Positions 21,926 through 33,400 of a stretch of DNA of 64,000 nt are shown here, piece after piece. A program made the position numbers and the translations under genes. The DNA is taken from the NCBI RefSeq assembly GCF_000165425.1, contig NW_001799455.1, positions 186,001 through 250,000 of the forward strand, given 5' to 3'. The stretch comes from Paramecium tetraurelia. Its lineage: Eukaryota; Ciliophora; Oligohymenophorea; Peniculida; Parameciidae. The first letter of the stretch is position 1, and every line of letters begins with the position of its first letter. The notes beneath the pieces were generated by a model. It saw only the letters and a program-made list of their open reading frames with translations, did no database searches and was not told the origin of the DNA.

Positions 21926-24481
21926 ATGTCAGACGAAGAACCATAAAAAGACGACGATCAAGGTTAAGGAGATAATCCCGATCAAGATTAAGGAGACAAT
22001 CCCGATCAAGACAACGAAGATTACCCCGATGATCAAGAATATATTGAGGATGAAGAAAATCCAAAAGATGAGGAGGAGTAATCTATTTCAATTTATGTTC
22101 ATCTTTTAGTCAACAGAATAATGAACTAGTAAACAATTTGAAACTCACTATTGAGGAGTAAGGGTTAGAAGATAATCAGAAATTGAGGAAATGGAAGGAC
22201 CTACTGACTGAGCATGTTTAATAAGTTTAAAAATTAAGAAGGAGAAATAATAATTTGAGAGGCCAACTCAAAAAACTAGGAGATAAAGCCGAAAAATTGG
22301 TTTAATCTAATGTTAGAAAATAAAAATTATTGGAATAAAAATTGGACCCTAAACATTATAATCTCGCTGAAAAGAAGATATTATATGAAATTAAGAATGG
22401 CAAATCCAAATAGGACTTCGCTAATAAAATAGATCCTCGCATTTGTAACTCTTTTATATTATAATTAAGTGGATTTGTTGATTGCTATTGACAAAATGGA
22501 ACAATCTAATAGTCAGATGAGGGAATCAATCAAGGCATTGAAAGATAGAAACAAAAACCTAGAATAGACTGAAGAAGTAAATAAACTTAGTAACGAAATC
22601 ATACTTGTAGAAAAACAAATCGCAGAAGAAGATAGATTGAGAAGAAAGATGCAAGTAATCATGAAAGAACAAGAAGCAGAATTTAAATAACAATAATTTG
22701 ATTGTGATTATGAGGGTAGATTAAATAGTCTCAAAGATTAAATTAAAACGTTAAAGGATAGTATTAGAGAAGCTTAAAAAGTTGAGTTGCATGAAACAAG
22801 GAAAGAATTTGAATTGAATAATCATTTTGCTGAACTTTAAAAAATGTAATTCTCAATTTATATCCTCATAGATATCGTCAAATGTGTACTTAATTAAATA
22901 AACCATGCGATGAGAAGCAGCATTTTAAGTAAGACAAACAGAAGGACCAAGATAATCAGAATGAAAAATAAAAAAAAGTACAGGAGTTTGCACAGAAAAG
23001 TCAAGAAGAAAATCTAAAGAGGTTCTTACAATTAAAGGATAGTTAACCACAGCCAGAAGACACATCTGAACTTCATAAGGCCTTGAAAGAATTCAAGGAA
23101 GATAAAGGGAAATTTAAGTAAATTTAGGAGGAGGTCAAGAACTTACAAGAAGAACTCGAAAAAAAGGAAAGAGAAGCTTAAAAGGAGAAGTCGAGATAAA
23201 TTGAGGAATATTCTAAATTGAATGAAGATGTAGTGTAGTTAGCGAAGTAATTAAAAGAAAGAGAAGTGTAAACAAAATCATCAGTGATAAAATTAAATGA
23301 TCTCCAAAGATAAGTACAGCTGTTGGATAGAAAATAAGTCTAAGAACCAATATAAAGTACACACCAAAAACCAGAAAACATTTTTTATGGAATTGATAAA
23401 GATTCATAGACATCGGTGCCATTTGATGATATCAAGAACTTGGATTGGACATCCAACATGCCCATCAATTAAATTGTTGTGTGTAAGAATAGCTACAATA
23501 ATCTGATCATTGGTTTGGAGTTGACTTATGGAGATGCAGAAAATAAAGAAGAGTAGAAGACAACAAAGCATATTGGACTATAAGAAGGTAGTATTGAAAA
23601 GGAACAGATCAAAATAACCCCTGAAGAAAAATTAAGTTATATTTCTGGTTTTTATAACTCTGAGCAAATAATCTTCTTGAAATTTGAAACCAGTAAGAAA
23701 AGAGTCATTCAAGTTGGAAATATGAAATATAAGGATAATTAAACCAAAGATTTTAGAATTGAAATTAAGGATAAGGAAATTCTAGGATTTAAAGGAATTT
23801 TAGACTATACCTAAGGTAACCAATTATGTAGATTAATTAGAATCGTAGAACACATCTGAAAGATACTTAGTTGCAATAGGTTTGAATCTCAAGCCAAAGG
23901 AATTAGATATTTCAGCAAAGAAGCAATAAAAGAAATAGAAAATGCTAGAGGAATAAGAAAAATAAAGAGTTCCTGTTGATTATAGGAAAATTACATATCC
24001 CTTTAGAAAGAACCATCCAAAACATTTAGATCTAATCAAATCTCAACCAAAGTTAGATGTCTCAATATATGATGAAGAAAAAAGTATATAAGTTTTTTAG
24101 CCATTTTAGATAAGTTGTTCTAAAAAGAAAAAGAGAGATACTTGTAGGCACAAAGAGCATAATTGGGATTGTTATCAGCTAAGCAATTCAGTCCTGCAAC
24201 ATACAAATAATAAGAGTATTTAGATGAAGACTAGAAGGTTATAATAATATCCTAACAAATAATAGAGGAGACAAGAGAGAGACAAGAGAAAAGAATGGGT
24301 TGAACAAAAGAGGGAAGAGAATAAAAATACTTTAATGCTTCCTGTGATAGAAACCAAGACGCCAGTAGACTAAGACAAAAAAGGAGCTAAGGCACAAAAA
24401 ACAGTTAGTCCATAAAAGCAACAGAAACAGCCTTAGAAGGAGGTTCCAAAAAAAGATGATTCTAAAGCTAAAAAAAAATGA
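21926..24481 (+). CDS. Coiled-coil protein with a possible jacalin-like lectin domain
   Basis: Six introns (32, 25, 26, 25, 26 and 28 nt) give 798 codons. The N-terminus is a short Asp/Gln-rich repeat (GDNPDQDQ). It is followed by about 370 residues of strong coiled coil rich in Glu, Lys and Gln. A beta-rich segment then contains NLIIGLELTYGD, HIGLQEG and LSYISGFYNSEQIIFLKFET, and ends in FRIEIKDKEILGFKG. The order of strands recalls jacalin-like lectin domains, an inference I hold weakly. The tail is Lys-rich and ends in a run of Lys before TGA. The stop overlaps the start of the next gene by ATGA within an A8 tract. It starts 37 bp after the previous gene. Confidence 0.7.
21964..22011 (+). 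repeat. Two tandem copies of a 24-bp coding repeat
   Basis: TTAAGGAGAYAATCCCGATC followed by AAGA occurs twice head to tail, at 21964-21987 and 21988-22011, with one T/C difference. It encodes QGDNPDQD twice in the acidic N-terminus of the coiled-coil protein. This is a recent in-frame duplication. Confidence 0.9.
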
Positions 24482-26028
24482 ATAATTTACAAATTTCAAC
24501 ACCTATAGCTAAGCGTGGTTCTTCCATTCTAGCCTTCGAGCCTGAGATGGTCTATCAATCATTAATTGAAGTCCATGTTATTGTCGAAGATAGCATAAGA
24601 CATCTGATGCATTCTCTAACCAATGGTCTGAATGTAAGTGATGTATTAAGAAATATGCCATCATACACATTTACAAAAACGATGGAATTGATTGAATCTA
24701 TTGTGAAGGAATTTGAGTATGACAAAATCAAATCAGACTTAGTTGAGGAGTGTGAACCTGAGAAAACGACATATGATCAATGGAGGCGATAAAATGCTAA
24801 TTTCATGAAGGAATTCATAAAGAAACCTGATAATGTCATGGAAGAATTGGCTGAAGAATAATATGAAGAGAAACCTCCAACTTGGGAAGAGTTTTAGCCT
24901 GAAATTGTATAAACATAACAGGAGCCTGAAAGTGATTTATATGATGATCATTTGAGAAGTTAATTATCATATAGGGAGAGGATGAGAAAGGAATTTTAAG
25001 AGAATCAAACTCTAATTGAGAAGGAGAAATAGGAAGAAAGAAGAAAAGTCAGAGTTTTGGTAGATGGTCAACCAGAAAAAGTAACTTATGATATTGATGG
25101 TAAAATAATACTTAAAGCTAAGAGAATACAATTGGCACCTGTTAGAAAGATTGAAGGGTAATAAATGAAAGAATCAGCTCCCTCTTAAACAGAAGAATTG
25201 GCAGTTCTCAAGCCACGACGACCGGCATTCCGAAAACCCAAATTAAAAGTATTCAAAGTATAACCAACAAATGAAGATGGGGAGGCTCAAAAGATTATAG
25301 CTCAATAGGAGAGAAATCATTTACAGGAATTCATGGATGTTTTACAATTAAAACCAGGAGTTTTCCTAGAAATGGAACATTATGAAAAAGGATAAAGGAA
25401 TAAGCATACTTAAGCTTAGGATTTGCCATATCGTATCTAAAATAAAATGGATCAATATTTAGCATCTGAATAATCATAGTCTATTCGTTTATCAAAGGAA
25501 GAATATTCAAGTGTTACAATCAATAACAGTATTTTGAGAGGTTCATATGAATAATCTTATTTAAAGAAGAAAACAGGCGTTCGATAAAATTCCACTTAAA
25601 AAACTAAACAAAGTGATTATGAGGATACTGTCCCTAAAAATGGGATTGTGAAAGTCAATGATATTGGCAAGTTCTATGATTTGCTTATCAAAGACTCAGA
25701 AATCATAGAGGAGAACACTCACACTGATTTCCCACCTTTAATGATGGATAGATAAGAGAGTCTTAGTATATAGGAATTTAAAACTCCCACAAAATCAGAA
25801 CTACCTTCTATTCCTGCTACACAATTCTATAAATATCTATCAAAATAACAACCCCCTAGTCTATCAAGGATAGACAATAACAGCGTCACTGGATCTGTGA
25901 CTTCTAAATTAACTAGAGATAGATCAATGCCTGAAGTTGTCAGCAATATGAAATTGCATTAATGTTTAGCTGCTCCTAAAATTGGGAAGTTCTTAGGATT
26001 CGGAGTCAATCAAAAATACAAATTCTGA
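24478..26028 (+). CDS. Unrecognised 516-residue charged protein overlapping the previous gene
   Basis: A single intronless frame of 517 codons. It starts MNNLQISTPIAKRGSS at 24478, and this ATG overlaps the TGA of the upstream gene (ATGA). The first 100 residues are helical (VYQSLIEVHVIVEDSIRHLM, MELIESIVKEFEYDKI). The middle has WEEFQPEIV and a basic coiled stretch, then VLVDGQPEKVTYDIDGKI, KPRRPAFRKPKLKVFKV, HLQEFMDVLQLKPGVFLEM and a Ser-rich tail ending GFGVNQKYKF. The organisation resembles uncharacterised flagellar-associated proteins conserved in ciliated organisms, but I cannot name a family. Because the overlap lies in a run of A residues, the two genes could in truth be one gene with a sequencing indel. 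Confidence 0.68.
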
Positions 26029-26068
26029 ATATAAATCTTTTAATTTATAATTAATAATGTTATAACAA

Positions 26069-26580
26069 TCACCATTATTCATCAGTTTAATCCATCTTCT
26101 AAAAAAACATCGCCTATTGACGTAGCTTTTGATTAAAATGCAAATCCTTTTAGATCTTCACGTAATTTTGAAAGTGTTCCTACTTGGACAAATATTTCAC
26201 TTCCTTTTGATCTTCTACAAATAATTATATACAATATATACTTTTTTAGTAGCTACTTTTCTTTATCTAATCCACCTTCTGTCTCACTTTCTGTTAATCT
26301 CCTTCCTTCAAACTGTGAATATTAACTATATCCAAATCTTGATTTCTATCTCCCTTTATTGAAGTTAGACAAAGCAAGTGGTACCATATTTTCTTGTCAA
26401 AGCCAAAACCAGGTGGTCGAGTCAATACATGTCCTATCCTGATGTCATCCTTAACAATGTTCTAAAGACAATTCTAACATTTCACTCTATTTGAAAGAGC
26501 ATAACCAACTTCAATATACTATTTCATTATAAAATCAAAGTCCTCAACACTTAATCAAACCTTTAAATTGTTAAAATCAT
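26069..26580 (-). CDS. Stand-alone PARP-type zinc finger protein
   Basis: 150 residues after two introns (32 and 27 nt; 151 codons). The finger is complete: YIEVGYALSNRVKCQNCLQN has the CxxC pair, then a spacer with DDIRIGHVLTRPPGFGF, and IWYHLLCL gives the His and last Cys (C-x2-C-x28-H-x2-C). This is the zinc site that recognises DNA breaks in PARP1 and ligase III. A helix typical of the fold end, VNIHSLKEGDQQKVRQK, follows. No catalytic PARP, BRCT or ligase domain is attached; the remainder is a charged helix. The start is uncertain: ATG 26580-26578 with a 32-nt intron fits best, while an upstream ATG at 26642 meets in-frame TGA. Probably nuclear and DNA-binding. It converges with the upstream plus-strand gene 40 bp away. 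Confidence 0.72.
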
Positions 26581-27510
26581 TTCAATATTTTTTCCTTTAA
26601 AATTTGATCCTAAATGTTGCTTAATCGACTATAGATATTGCCATAGTTTCATTCACAACACAAATTTATACTAAATTTTCATCATGTATATTTTTATATA
26701 ATTAGTTTTAGCTGTTATTATTATATAAAATTGTGATAATACTTCTGTTTTTTAAACAATTAACTTTCTCCTGAATGTATTATTAGAATATCTTACTCTA
26801 AAGTAGAGAGTCTAAAATATCATATATACTAATAAATAATAATATTTCTGCTCTTTCTTTTCTCCATAAAAATTCATTCGTTAGATCAGATCATTCTTAA
26901 GTGTCAAAATTTACCTTCGTTTCAATCCAGGAGTCCATTCATCAAGTGGATTTGCTGTATATGGCATATATATGATAATGGGGAAAAGTTTGAAAATTTT
27001 TGTAGGACATTTTAATAATTAAGAAGTATATTTAACTAGTTATGTTGATTAAATTATTACTTTATTATAAAATAATGTAAATGTAAATGATTCCAAACTG
27101 TTATATTAAACTTATATTGCTTATTAATAAAATAGAGAAAAACAATAAAAAAAACCCAATTTTTCATTTAACCTGCAAGAGCTGTTTGATTTTTGAAGTC
27201 AAAAAAGAAAAAATTAAATAAATAGAGGAGCCTTCAATAAGTCATGGATGATATAAGATTCGAATTATATTTGATTATTTTTATATTAATATTAAATTCT
27301 GAGTTGATTACGTTCTAGCTCAATGTTGGCACAAATTTATTACTAATCATTAATGAGGCCTTTCTGGTATGTATAATTTGCAATTTTGTGAGGTATTATT
27401 AAAATTTTAGCAGTAAAAGTATTAAATATTGCTTTATTGTGACGCACTAAGGGCTGATTTGCTCGAATTTGGATATTTATAAAGATTTTTAAATATTAAT
27501 ATTGAATTAG
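26581..27510. other. A+T-rich region with only weak open frames
   Basis: Between divergent genes. A plus-strand frame opens with ATG at 27244 (hydrophobic start, FELYLIIFILILNSELI) and runs in frame into the first codons of the next gene. It may be 5' untranslated sequence or an alternative start. A short minus-strand protein-like fragment (NPLDEWTPGLKRR) near 26960-26900 ends quickly in TGA and looks like gene debris. Nothing else is supported. Confidence 0.4.
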
Positions 27511-27968
27511 ATGAATCTCATGGAGGAGGGCGAATAGAAGAGCTTTAACGAGTGATCAAGAATCTAAATCGCCCTAAAAAAAAGAACTTAGGCCTCGTTC
27601 TAATATAGTCCCAGGCATATTCTAAGAATATAAGAGACCATACATTAAAGTACCTCCAGTTTCTAAGGATTAACTGTCTAGACTGGTACTCAAGGAAGGG
27701 TTTAAAATTAAAGAAGTATGATACTGAATATTGAATTTAATAGGCTGCTAAGAAACTCCAAATCAAGTACGCCACAGCTAAAACTATTATATTCCATCTT
27801 CGAGAGGAAAAGAAATAAATTATTTAAGTAGGATCGAAGATGTGCTCATACACTGAACTGCAATCAGGTATGATTTCGAAGCTAAGAATTATTTCAACAA
27901 CCTCAAATGACATAATTTCAAACGCTGATTATCATTTAGTCCCTCTAAATACTTCGCAAATCCATTGA
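27511..27968 (+). CDS. Small helix-turn-helix (homeodomain-like) protein
   Basis: The recognisable core is YKRPYIKVPPVSKDQL followed by FKIKEAAKKLQIKYATAKTI, a helix-turn-helix of a family greatly expanded in ciliates, where the second helix contains the AxxLxIxYxTAK pattern. A 28-nt intron (ends TAG) splits the first helix. The 5' end is uncertain. The start at 27511 (MNLMEEGEQKSFNE) joins the core in frame only through a 40-nt intron, longer than most here, giving 129 residues. The tail is Ser/Thr-rich without known motif. Probably a nuclear DNA-binding protein of unknown target. Confidence 0.55.
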
Positions 27969-28077
27969 AAAATCTATTTTTATACGATTCCTATGTTGAA
28001 TAAATAATTTGAAAACACAATTTAAAATTCAATTATATTTCTAAAAACATAAAACTAAATCAATAGATCAATTGTTC

Positions 28078-28700
28078 TCATTTTTCTACTTTCTAAGTTT
28101 TAGACTATTACAGTTCTCCAAGTTTTACTAGTTTCTATTAGTTTTCCTTCAACAATTTGAAAATCCTGTTTAAACATCCAATTTAAAGAATATCAATTAC
28201 TAAATAAATAGCACTATAACTCCACAAATACAGCTCTTTATACTCATTAAGATCCTATGCCTGTCTACAGCTGATTTATTTTTAGACCAAATATGGATAT
28301 CTCATATTTAAAATATTTTTCATCACACAAGCAAAATCTTGAGTTCTACAAAAGATTCTAAATAAAAATCCTTTTTGTAATTCAATACATTTACATCCCG
28401 GCTTTATATTGTAAAAATTGCACCTTTTCTATTGCATCAGCATTGATTATTGAGATGAGTTTCCTATTAAATTCATAATAACATTTCTATTTATAGATTA
28501 TATTAAGTGATCATTAAATTATTTATAGAACAAAAATTAGTCATTTTACAAAAATAATATCCCACTTCTTCCTCTTACAATATATCGATACCATCCTTAC
28601 TTTGACTTCTCTGAATATTTCTTAAACTAATTTGTTGTTCTCCAAATATAGTTATCGACTGTGAAGCAATTTTCTAATTTTAGATCAATCTAATACTCAT
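28078..28700 (-). CDS. Unrecognised 190-residue protein
   Basis: Starts MSIRLIQNQKIASQSITIFG at 28700. Two introns (19 nt and 31 nt, both TAG) give 191 codons. The sequence is mixed alpha/beta with several Cys and aromatic residues (VGYYFCKMTNFC, QIIFCRTQDFACVMKNIL, YLWSYSAIYLVIDIL) and ends with a basic coiled tail (LKENQQKLVKLGELQQSK). The arrangement of a regulated hydrophobic core and helical tail may suit a PH-like or lipid-associated domain, but no motif supports this. It converges with the helix-turn-helix gene (109 bp). Confidence 0.55.
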
Positions 28701-28708
28701 TTTTCTAA

Positions 28709-28891
28709 ATGATTTTTCTGCCTAAAGATTCCAATAAACAGCGTGTTGAGGCTAAAGAACATCTAATTAAAACAACAAAGAGTATGCTAATGAAAATAAA
28801 AGAACCTCAAACCAACAGCTTGTTACATAATAATAATTCTCATTACTTTTGTTATAAGCTGAATACAAAAGAAAAATTGGATGTACTCTGA
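28709..28891 (+). CDS. Weak small ORF, 60 residues
   Basis: ATG at 28709 to TGA at 28889-28891: basic N-terminal half (NKQRVEAKEHLIKTTKSM) and an Asn/His-rich end. It begins only 8 bp from the start of the minus-strand gene at 28700, leaving no room for separate promoters. Both genes are unlikely to be real as drawn. Composition is protein-like but no family is recognised. Confidence 0.25.
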   Translation: MIFLPKDSNKQRVEAKEHLIKTTKSMLMKIKEPQTNSLLHNNNSHYFCYKLNTKEKLDVL

Positions 28892-28997
28892 TAATAATTA
28901 TATCAAATAACAACTAAGCAACTTAATTACTTGATCAAATTATTGATGTTTTATGAAGAAGTTTAATATTATAATAAATTAACCTAAATAAATTAAA

Positions 28998-29633
28998 TCA
29001 TTAATTTTTTGCTTCCTCTCTTTAATCCATTAATATTGTAATAAAATAACTGAAGAAAACTATAGTTGAGATAAGAAAGGCCCAAAAATGCAAGAGATTC
29101 TCGCCTCCAATGCATTTTCCTGTCCAAGGACAATGATGATCATAATTTTTTATACAAACTCTACAAAATGGGCAATGATCAGATCGAGCAGGTTATATTT
29201 TTTAGCATTTTTCACAATACCACACATTTCTTTGTTATGGTTTGTTTGGTAATGTGTATAGCTACCCAAGATATTTGTAATTCAAAGATGAGTCATTTGC
29301 AATGCCAGGATTAGCTAATCCAACAACCAAATAAAATATTGATTATACAATTGTTATTATAACTCCAAAAGTAATATCGTGACCATGAGCTAATTAATTT
29401 CTCATCATTAGATATGCAAATATATTGAATCCAATCAATGTACCAGCAAATAACGGCCCTATGTTATAAATATAATATAATTTACAATGAGGCCCTAAAA
29501 ATATCGTTTTAGCTATGATCACATATTCACCAAATGAATTGTTATCATTCAAAGGTCTTGGTACACACTCTGGAGACATATCCATTGATCCGTAATTCTC
29601 AACACCTTCAGCCTTTATTAAAATATGCTCCAT
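28998..29633 (-). CDS. Short DHHC-type protein S-acyltransferase
   Basis: Attaches palmitate to cysteines of target proteins at membranes. The intronless 211-residue frame starts MEHILIKAEGVENYG. Two membrane helices (PLFAGTLIGFNIFAYLMM and FGVIITIVQSIFYLVVGLA) precede the cysteine-rich domain: WYCEKCQKIQPARSDHCPFC, VCIKNYDHHCPWTGKCIG, with the catalytic DHHC and all zinc Cys/His. A third helix (FWAFLISTIVFFSYFITIL) follows and the protein ends 10 residues later. The usual fourth helix, TTxE motif and C-terminal domain are missing, so it is shorter than typical members. TGA is in-frame upstream, so the start is well bounded. Whether a downstream exon exists could not be seen; the next 40 bases lack coding character. 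Confidence 0.87.
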
Positions 29634-30401
29634 ATTATCTATGAGAATTTTCAATAAATAATAATTTCAAGTGCTCATATTATAATTATAATATAATTTA
29701 AACTCTATTTGAATGTATTGCAAATTGAACTAGTTTTGAAGAATAGTGTAATTAAAAGTAATTGATAAACCATTTATACTCTTGAATTGATTCAAATAGA
29801 AATTGAACTGATAAAAATGTTCATCTAGTATTCAATTTTTTTAATTTAAGACTTTTGTCTCAATTATCTTTAAGTTTAGAATTTTTTAATTTACTTTGTA
29901 ACTAATTATTAATCATAATTAGTCAATTTGAATTAAAAATAGATTATTTTGAATTTATAAATTTTCAGGAATGATTTTACAAAATTTATAGATATTCTTA
30001 ACATCTTAGTATAATAAATCAAAAATATGCAAATTTAGATATAAGTAAATTATTAGTAATTAATAAGCTAATTATGCATTATTTGCTTTAAATTGTTAAT
30101 AGATTTACAAAAGATTCAATATCTAATTATGGTATTGTAGAATAAAAAAATGAAAAGATCTATGTAGATTAGAATAACTTATTTGTTTGCATTTTAAATT
30201 AAATTTAATAATAATTTTTTGGGGATTCTCACCTTTTGCATTTAATTTGATTAATTAAAATATTTAATGAATTGATCTATTAAATGTAACATTTAAAAAT
30301 GCATTTATTTACTCTATACTATTTTTGAAGATATTGGATTTGTTAAGTAGTTTTTATGAGTAAAACCATTCAAATATGTGTAAATATTATTTAATAGAAT
30401 A
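29634..30401. other. A+T-rich gap of 768 bp, no gene seen
   Basis: Between two minus-strand genes. It is one of the most A+T-rich parts of the window, with homopolymer runs of T and A. No frame longer than a few dozen codons has protein-like composition on either strand. It should include the promoter of the DHHC gene. Confidence 0.5.
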
Positions 30402-33400
30402 TCATTGTTGTTGTATGTTTTGTAATAAATAGTCTATAAATCTGTCTCCATCAACATTAAGTATTTCAATATATTATTTGGTAGCTAACATATCATTTTC
30501 ATCCTTATGGACAAAGTATAGCAATTCCTTAATGTAAATAACACGGTCAAAGTAATTAGTATCTAAATAAGATTGATAAATAATTGTACTTTCCTCTTCT
30601 GGAATCCTCTCATACTCATCAAACCAAGCTGGAGTATTAACAAAAGTATCCTTATTTACCAAAGGTTGACCTAGTTTGCTTGCATACTATTATAGTTCAT
30701 CTTCTTTTGGAGTGGGAGATGAAAGAAGAATCAAATATGTACAAATTTATCTGACATTGACATAACTAAAATTTAGATTTTGATATTTACCCATTTTAAT
30801 CTAGAATTAATAGTGCTTGCATCCATTTGGATGGTGAGTATTTCAAAACACCATAAGAAGATCTCGCTAAAAGCAAAGCCAATTATTTAATGTCGATTAG
30901 CAAATGTGTGCTAGTGATGGCTCTCAAGTCTTCTATCAAATAATAGAGCTGAGAAATAGAATATCTTTCTTTGGATAATGGTTCCCTTGCAGTTAATGGA
31001 GGAGGAATTGGCGTTAAGAAGTTTAAGACCTCATGACTAATAATAACATCCACAAACTATAATTAAAGTTCCTTCTAGATTCTCTCCACTCTTTCGATAT
31101 ACCCTCTAAATAAGCCAGAGATTGCATCTAAGGCTTTAATTTCTGTTTAATGAGTGTAATAGATCCATTCATCTATTTTCAGGTATAATTGATCAGCCCC
31201 CCTATCTAAATGTTCTAATTTATTATTATGCATATCTTTTTATAGCATCCACTCTATCCTTAAAAATTTATTTTTCTAAACTGATAGCATTGACAGCATC
31301 AGGGTTTTGAATTTCTTTTTTGACAACTTCCTCTTCCTTTCCTTTCTTCCCTTTTTTTTCATCCTTTTTTGCTGGTTGTTTACCTCCTTTTTTGGTTTTG
31401 TCCTCTACAATTTCTTCTTCTCCTGCAAATATTCTTAAAGAATCAGCAATGAGTTTATCTAATCTTACATTAGGATCGTCTCCATCTTGCAATTGCAATT
31501 CTCCAACACTAGGTTAAATGTCTTATAATTCTATAGCCTCTAATGTTCCATAGTAGTATCATTTAGCAATTGGACTGAATTTTAGGCTCGATCTAATTCT
31601 GTCGCTAATAATTATCTCACTTATAATAAAAAAGAGATCAATTTCATTTTCAATGAATTAAGAGGATTGTATTTACTATTTTTCTACTAGCAAATCATCT
31701 CTTTTCTAATCGATTATATCAATTAATTGATCATATAAATCATCTACTCTTTAGTGCAATTCTTCTTTGCATACATCTTCTTCACATAAATCTGGATTTT
31801 CTTACACAAATTAATTGTATTATTCCTAGAAATTTCTCACATGATAGAACTTCTCATCTGGAGTATTAATTAGATCTATGAACTTTCTCTAAATATCCAT
31901 TAAATAATTTGTGATGAATTCTCTTTGTTCTCTTAAACCTTTGAAAATGTTTTGGAGGGTAATGTATTTATTTTCTATTTGATTCCAAAATGAATGTAGA
32001 TATTAAAGAAACTGTTGGCTTGGTTGCTTTAAAGGTAATGAATCTAATTAAACCTACTTGGATTAGCACTTTTTGTCTAATTCAGCTTACTCTTATTATT
32101 GCTTGATCAACTCCTCCTATTCCAATATATCATTCTACTACTTATCATATTTCTATTATATTTTGTTAATTTGAATTTAAAGAAAGTTTTAAAATATTTT
32201 ATCAACATCATAAAATACTCTCTCATAATTATTTGAAGCATCTACACTAATGAATGCATTTTAAACATTTGAATTATCTGTAGATTCAAAATTATTATAC
32301 CAATTCTTGATTCCTTCAATCTATGTCATAAAATAGGCATTCTTATCTGATATTATTTATTATAAATTGTCAACTTCATAGAGTGGTTTAATTCTTTCAA
32401 TCAATGGAGCATTATCCGACTTGAGGAGTGTTGGATTCCAAATGATATAATGAGTGATTATGATGATCATACCTTCTTCCTATGGCTCTCCTTAAACACT
32501 ACTCATTTGATGGCATTTCTAAGTAGACACAGACTCCCACTCCACTTTCCTATTTTTTACGTGGAATAACTGCATAATCAATAGGCTTGACTACCCTAGC
32601 AGCTTCTTTAAGTCTAGCCTCCAATGGAGTGAGTTCATCTTGAGGCTCAATTCCTGTTAAATGCTTTTCTAGTAACTTAGCTTATTCATAATTATGGGGA
32701 AATCCAACCAATAACCATCCCTTATTGTATGGTCTATGAAAATCTTCCCAATTTATACCATCATCATTAAATTCATCAAGTGTTCTAATTTATCTAGGAT
32801 TAAATGATTAATATTTGGCTTTGTATTCTTCATAAATCTATTCAAATTCTTATTTGTCAAATAGCCTTTTGATTTTCTAGACAATTGCTTTGATATACAG
32901 TTCTTCAGGGATATCTTCTCCTTAACAAAGATACTCTGATATTTGTTAACCTAATTCAATTTATTGTTAATCCCAAACTTACGAATGCTCTTCACCTTAT
33001 TCATATTTCTTTATATATTCTAGTAATTCATTTATAATCACATCGATTGACAATATTTGAATACCATATTTTTTGGCAAGCAATTCACTTATAGTTTTCT
33101 TACCACTAAATGAGAATCCAATTAAGCTTCCTCTGAAAGGAACAAAAGGTAGATCTGTAGATTGTACTTCTGATGTAGAATTCTAAAATTAGCTCTCAAT
33201 CAGGTATCTGACTAGGTTCCCTAGAGAATAATTATTTTGAGCTTAATAGAGATCCCACGCCCCAGTTCCCTCTAGATAATCTTGCATTTCCATTTTTGCT
33301 AGAAATACCTTTTGTTTATAGTTAAGACTTTCTTGTTTTTTCATCTCTTTGATGGGATCATAAGTTCTAAATCTTTTATAAGGAATTAGTTCCATGCCTT

